From Mycobacterium saskatchewanense (lineage in GTDB: Bacteria > Actinomycetota > Actinomycetes > Mycobacteriales > Mycobacteriaceae), in contig NZ_AP022573.1 in assembly GCF_010729105.1 (NCBI RefSeq), positions 4,960,001 to 5,024,000 on the forward strand: a stretch of 64,000 nucleotides of DNA, written 5' to 3'. Below are positions 63,577 through 64,000 of this stretch, one piece after another; positions within the stretch are counted from its first letter, which is position 1; each line of letters starts with the position of its first letter. Both the position numbers and the translations under genes were made by a program. Under the pieces are notes generated by a model, which did not search any database, was not told the origin of the DNA, and worked only from the letters and a program-made list of their open reading frames with translations.

Positions 63577-64000
63577 CGGCGCGAGCTGCCGGAGGTTCGG
63601 TCTCACGACCGAACGAGTACGCCGACGTCCCGGACATGTTCCGGGAGTTGGCCACTGTCGCACCCGACTCGATGGAATTCCAGCGCCAGCGGGACAAGAT
63701 CGTCGAGCGGTGCCTGCCGCTGGCCGACCACATCGCCCGCCGCTTCGAGGGCCGGGGGGAGCCCCGCGACGACCTCGTCCAGGTCGCGCGCGTCGGGCTG
63801 GTCAACGCGGTGGTCCGCTTTGACGTCGGCGCCGGCACGGACTTCGTGTCCTTCGCGGTGCCGACGATCATGGGGGAGGTCCGCCGCCACTTCCGCGACA
63901 ACAGCTGGTCGGTCAAGGTGCCGCGGCGACTCAAGGAGCTGCACCTGCGGCTGGGCACCGCCACGGCCGAGCTGTCGCAGCGGCTCGGCCGCGCGCCCAC
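63573..64000 (+). CDS. sigF: Alternative sigma factor SigF, 3'-truncated by window edge
   Basis: The first ~142 residues of the stress/stationary-phase sigma factor (261 aa in M. tuberculosis). It starts at GTG 63573 within the rsbW stop and stays open to the window end. Sequence blocks LADHIARRFEGRGEPRDDLVQVARVGLVNAVVRFD and PTIMGEVRRHFRDNSWSVKVPRRLKEL are region 2.1-2.4 to 3 of SigB/SigF-type factors. The remaining region 3-4 lies beyond base 64000. Its own promoter recognition motif is found upstream of rsbW. Confidence 0.95.
   Translation, partial: MTARAAGGSVSRPNEYADVPDMFRELATVAPDSMEFQRQRDKIVERCLPLADHIARRFEGRGEPRDDLVQVARVGLVNAVVRFDVGAGTDFVSFAVPTIMGEVRRHFRDNSWSVKVPRRLKELHLRLGTATAELSQRLGRAP

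Overview
The window is about 64 kb of very GC-rich DNA from a slow-growing, nontuberculous Mycobacterium, probably close to the M. avium complex. The evidence is the PPE proteins, LpqC, PstS, cutinase-like and DUF732 secreted proteins, and a gene order that follows, in reverse, the M. tuberculosis segment from add (Rv3313c) to sigF (Rv3286c). Rv numbers and M. tuberculosis protein lengths are recalled from memory, not searched.

Layout. 1-15.9 kb: end of add, a GlsB-type membrane protein, a GntR regulator divergent from a bicupin protein, two convergent von Willebrand (Rv1481-like) membrane proteins, an Rv3311-like acidic protein, sapM, the nucleoside/sugar salvage genes upp, pmmB and deoD, a 57-bp tandem repeat array, a PPE-MPTR protein, a cutinase and the amidohydrolase pair amiB1-amiA1. 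15.9-18.1 kb: an accessory insert in the amiA1/Rv3304 gap, made of an IS481-family element with a 6-bp target duplication and a wHTH plus DUF559-type endonuclease gene bracketed by structured inverted repeats. 18.1-22.8 kb: conserved Rv3304, lpdA, glpD2 and a pseudouridine synthase.

22.8-44.6 kb is an island that separates the pseudouridine synthase from phoY1. Its left part (to about 30 kb) is lower in GC, with an epoxide-hydrolase-like protein, TetR, GMC oxidoreductase, thioesterase-like protein, an orphan AT-rich gene, AraC and long gaps without firm genes. Its right part has two tandem PPE genes, a P1B-5 ATPase fused to hemerythrin, an FMN glutamate-synthase-like protein, and a minus-strand operon of a giant CtpI/CtpH-like ATPase, a DUF5994 protein and a P-type ATPase whose catalytic residues are replaced. 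44.6-52 kb: a compact operon phoY1-corA-mgtA-atsB. 52-64 kb: small secreted proteins (three DUF732), lpqC, a stand-alone pstS3, nei, lhr, a TetR regulator, and the usfY-rsbW-sigF stress sigma factor module, cut by the window end.

Themes: purine/pyrimidine salvage; phosphate (phoY1, pstS3, SapM); divalent-cation handling (four P-type ATPases and CorA); stress control by SigF. Several genes have a TANNNT -10 element only 6-7 nt before the start codon, the arrangement of leaderless mycobacterial transcripts, and this was used to choose starts. The most unusual items are the repeat-flanked endonuclease cassette and the apparently dead P-type ATPase.
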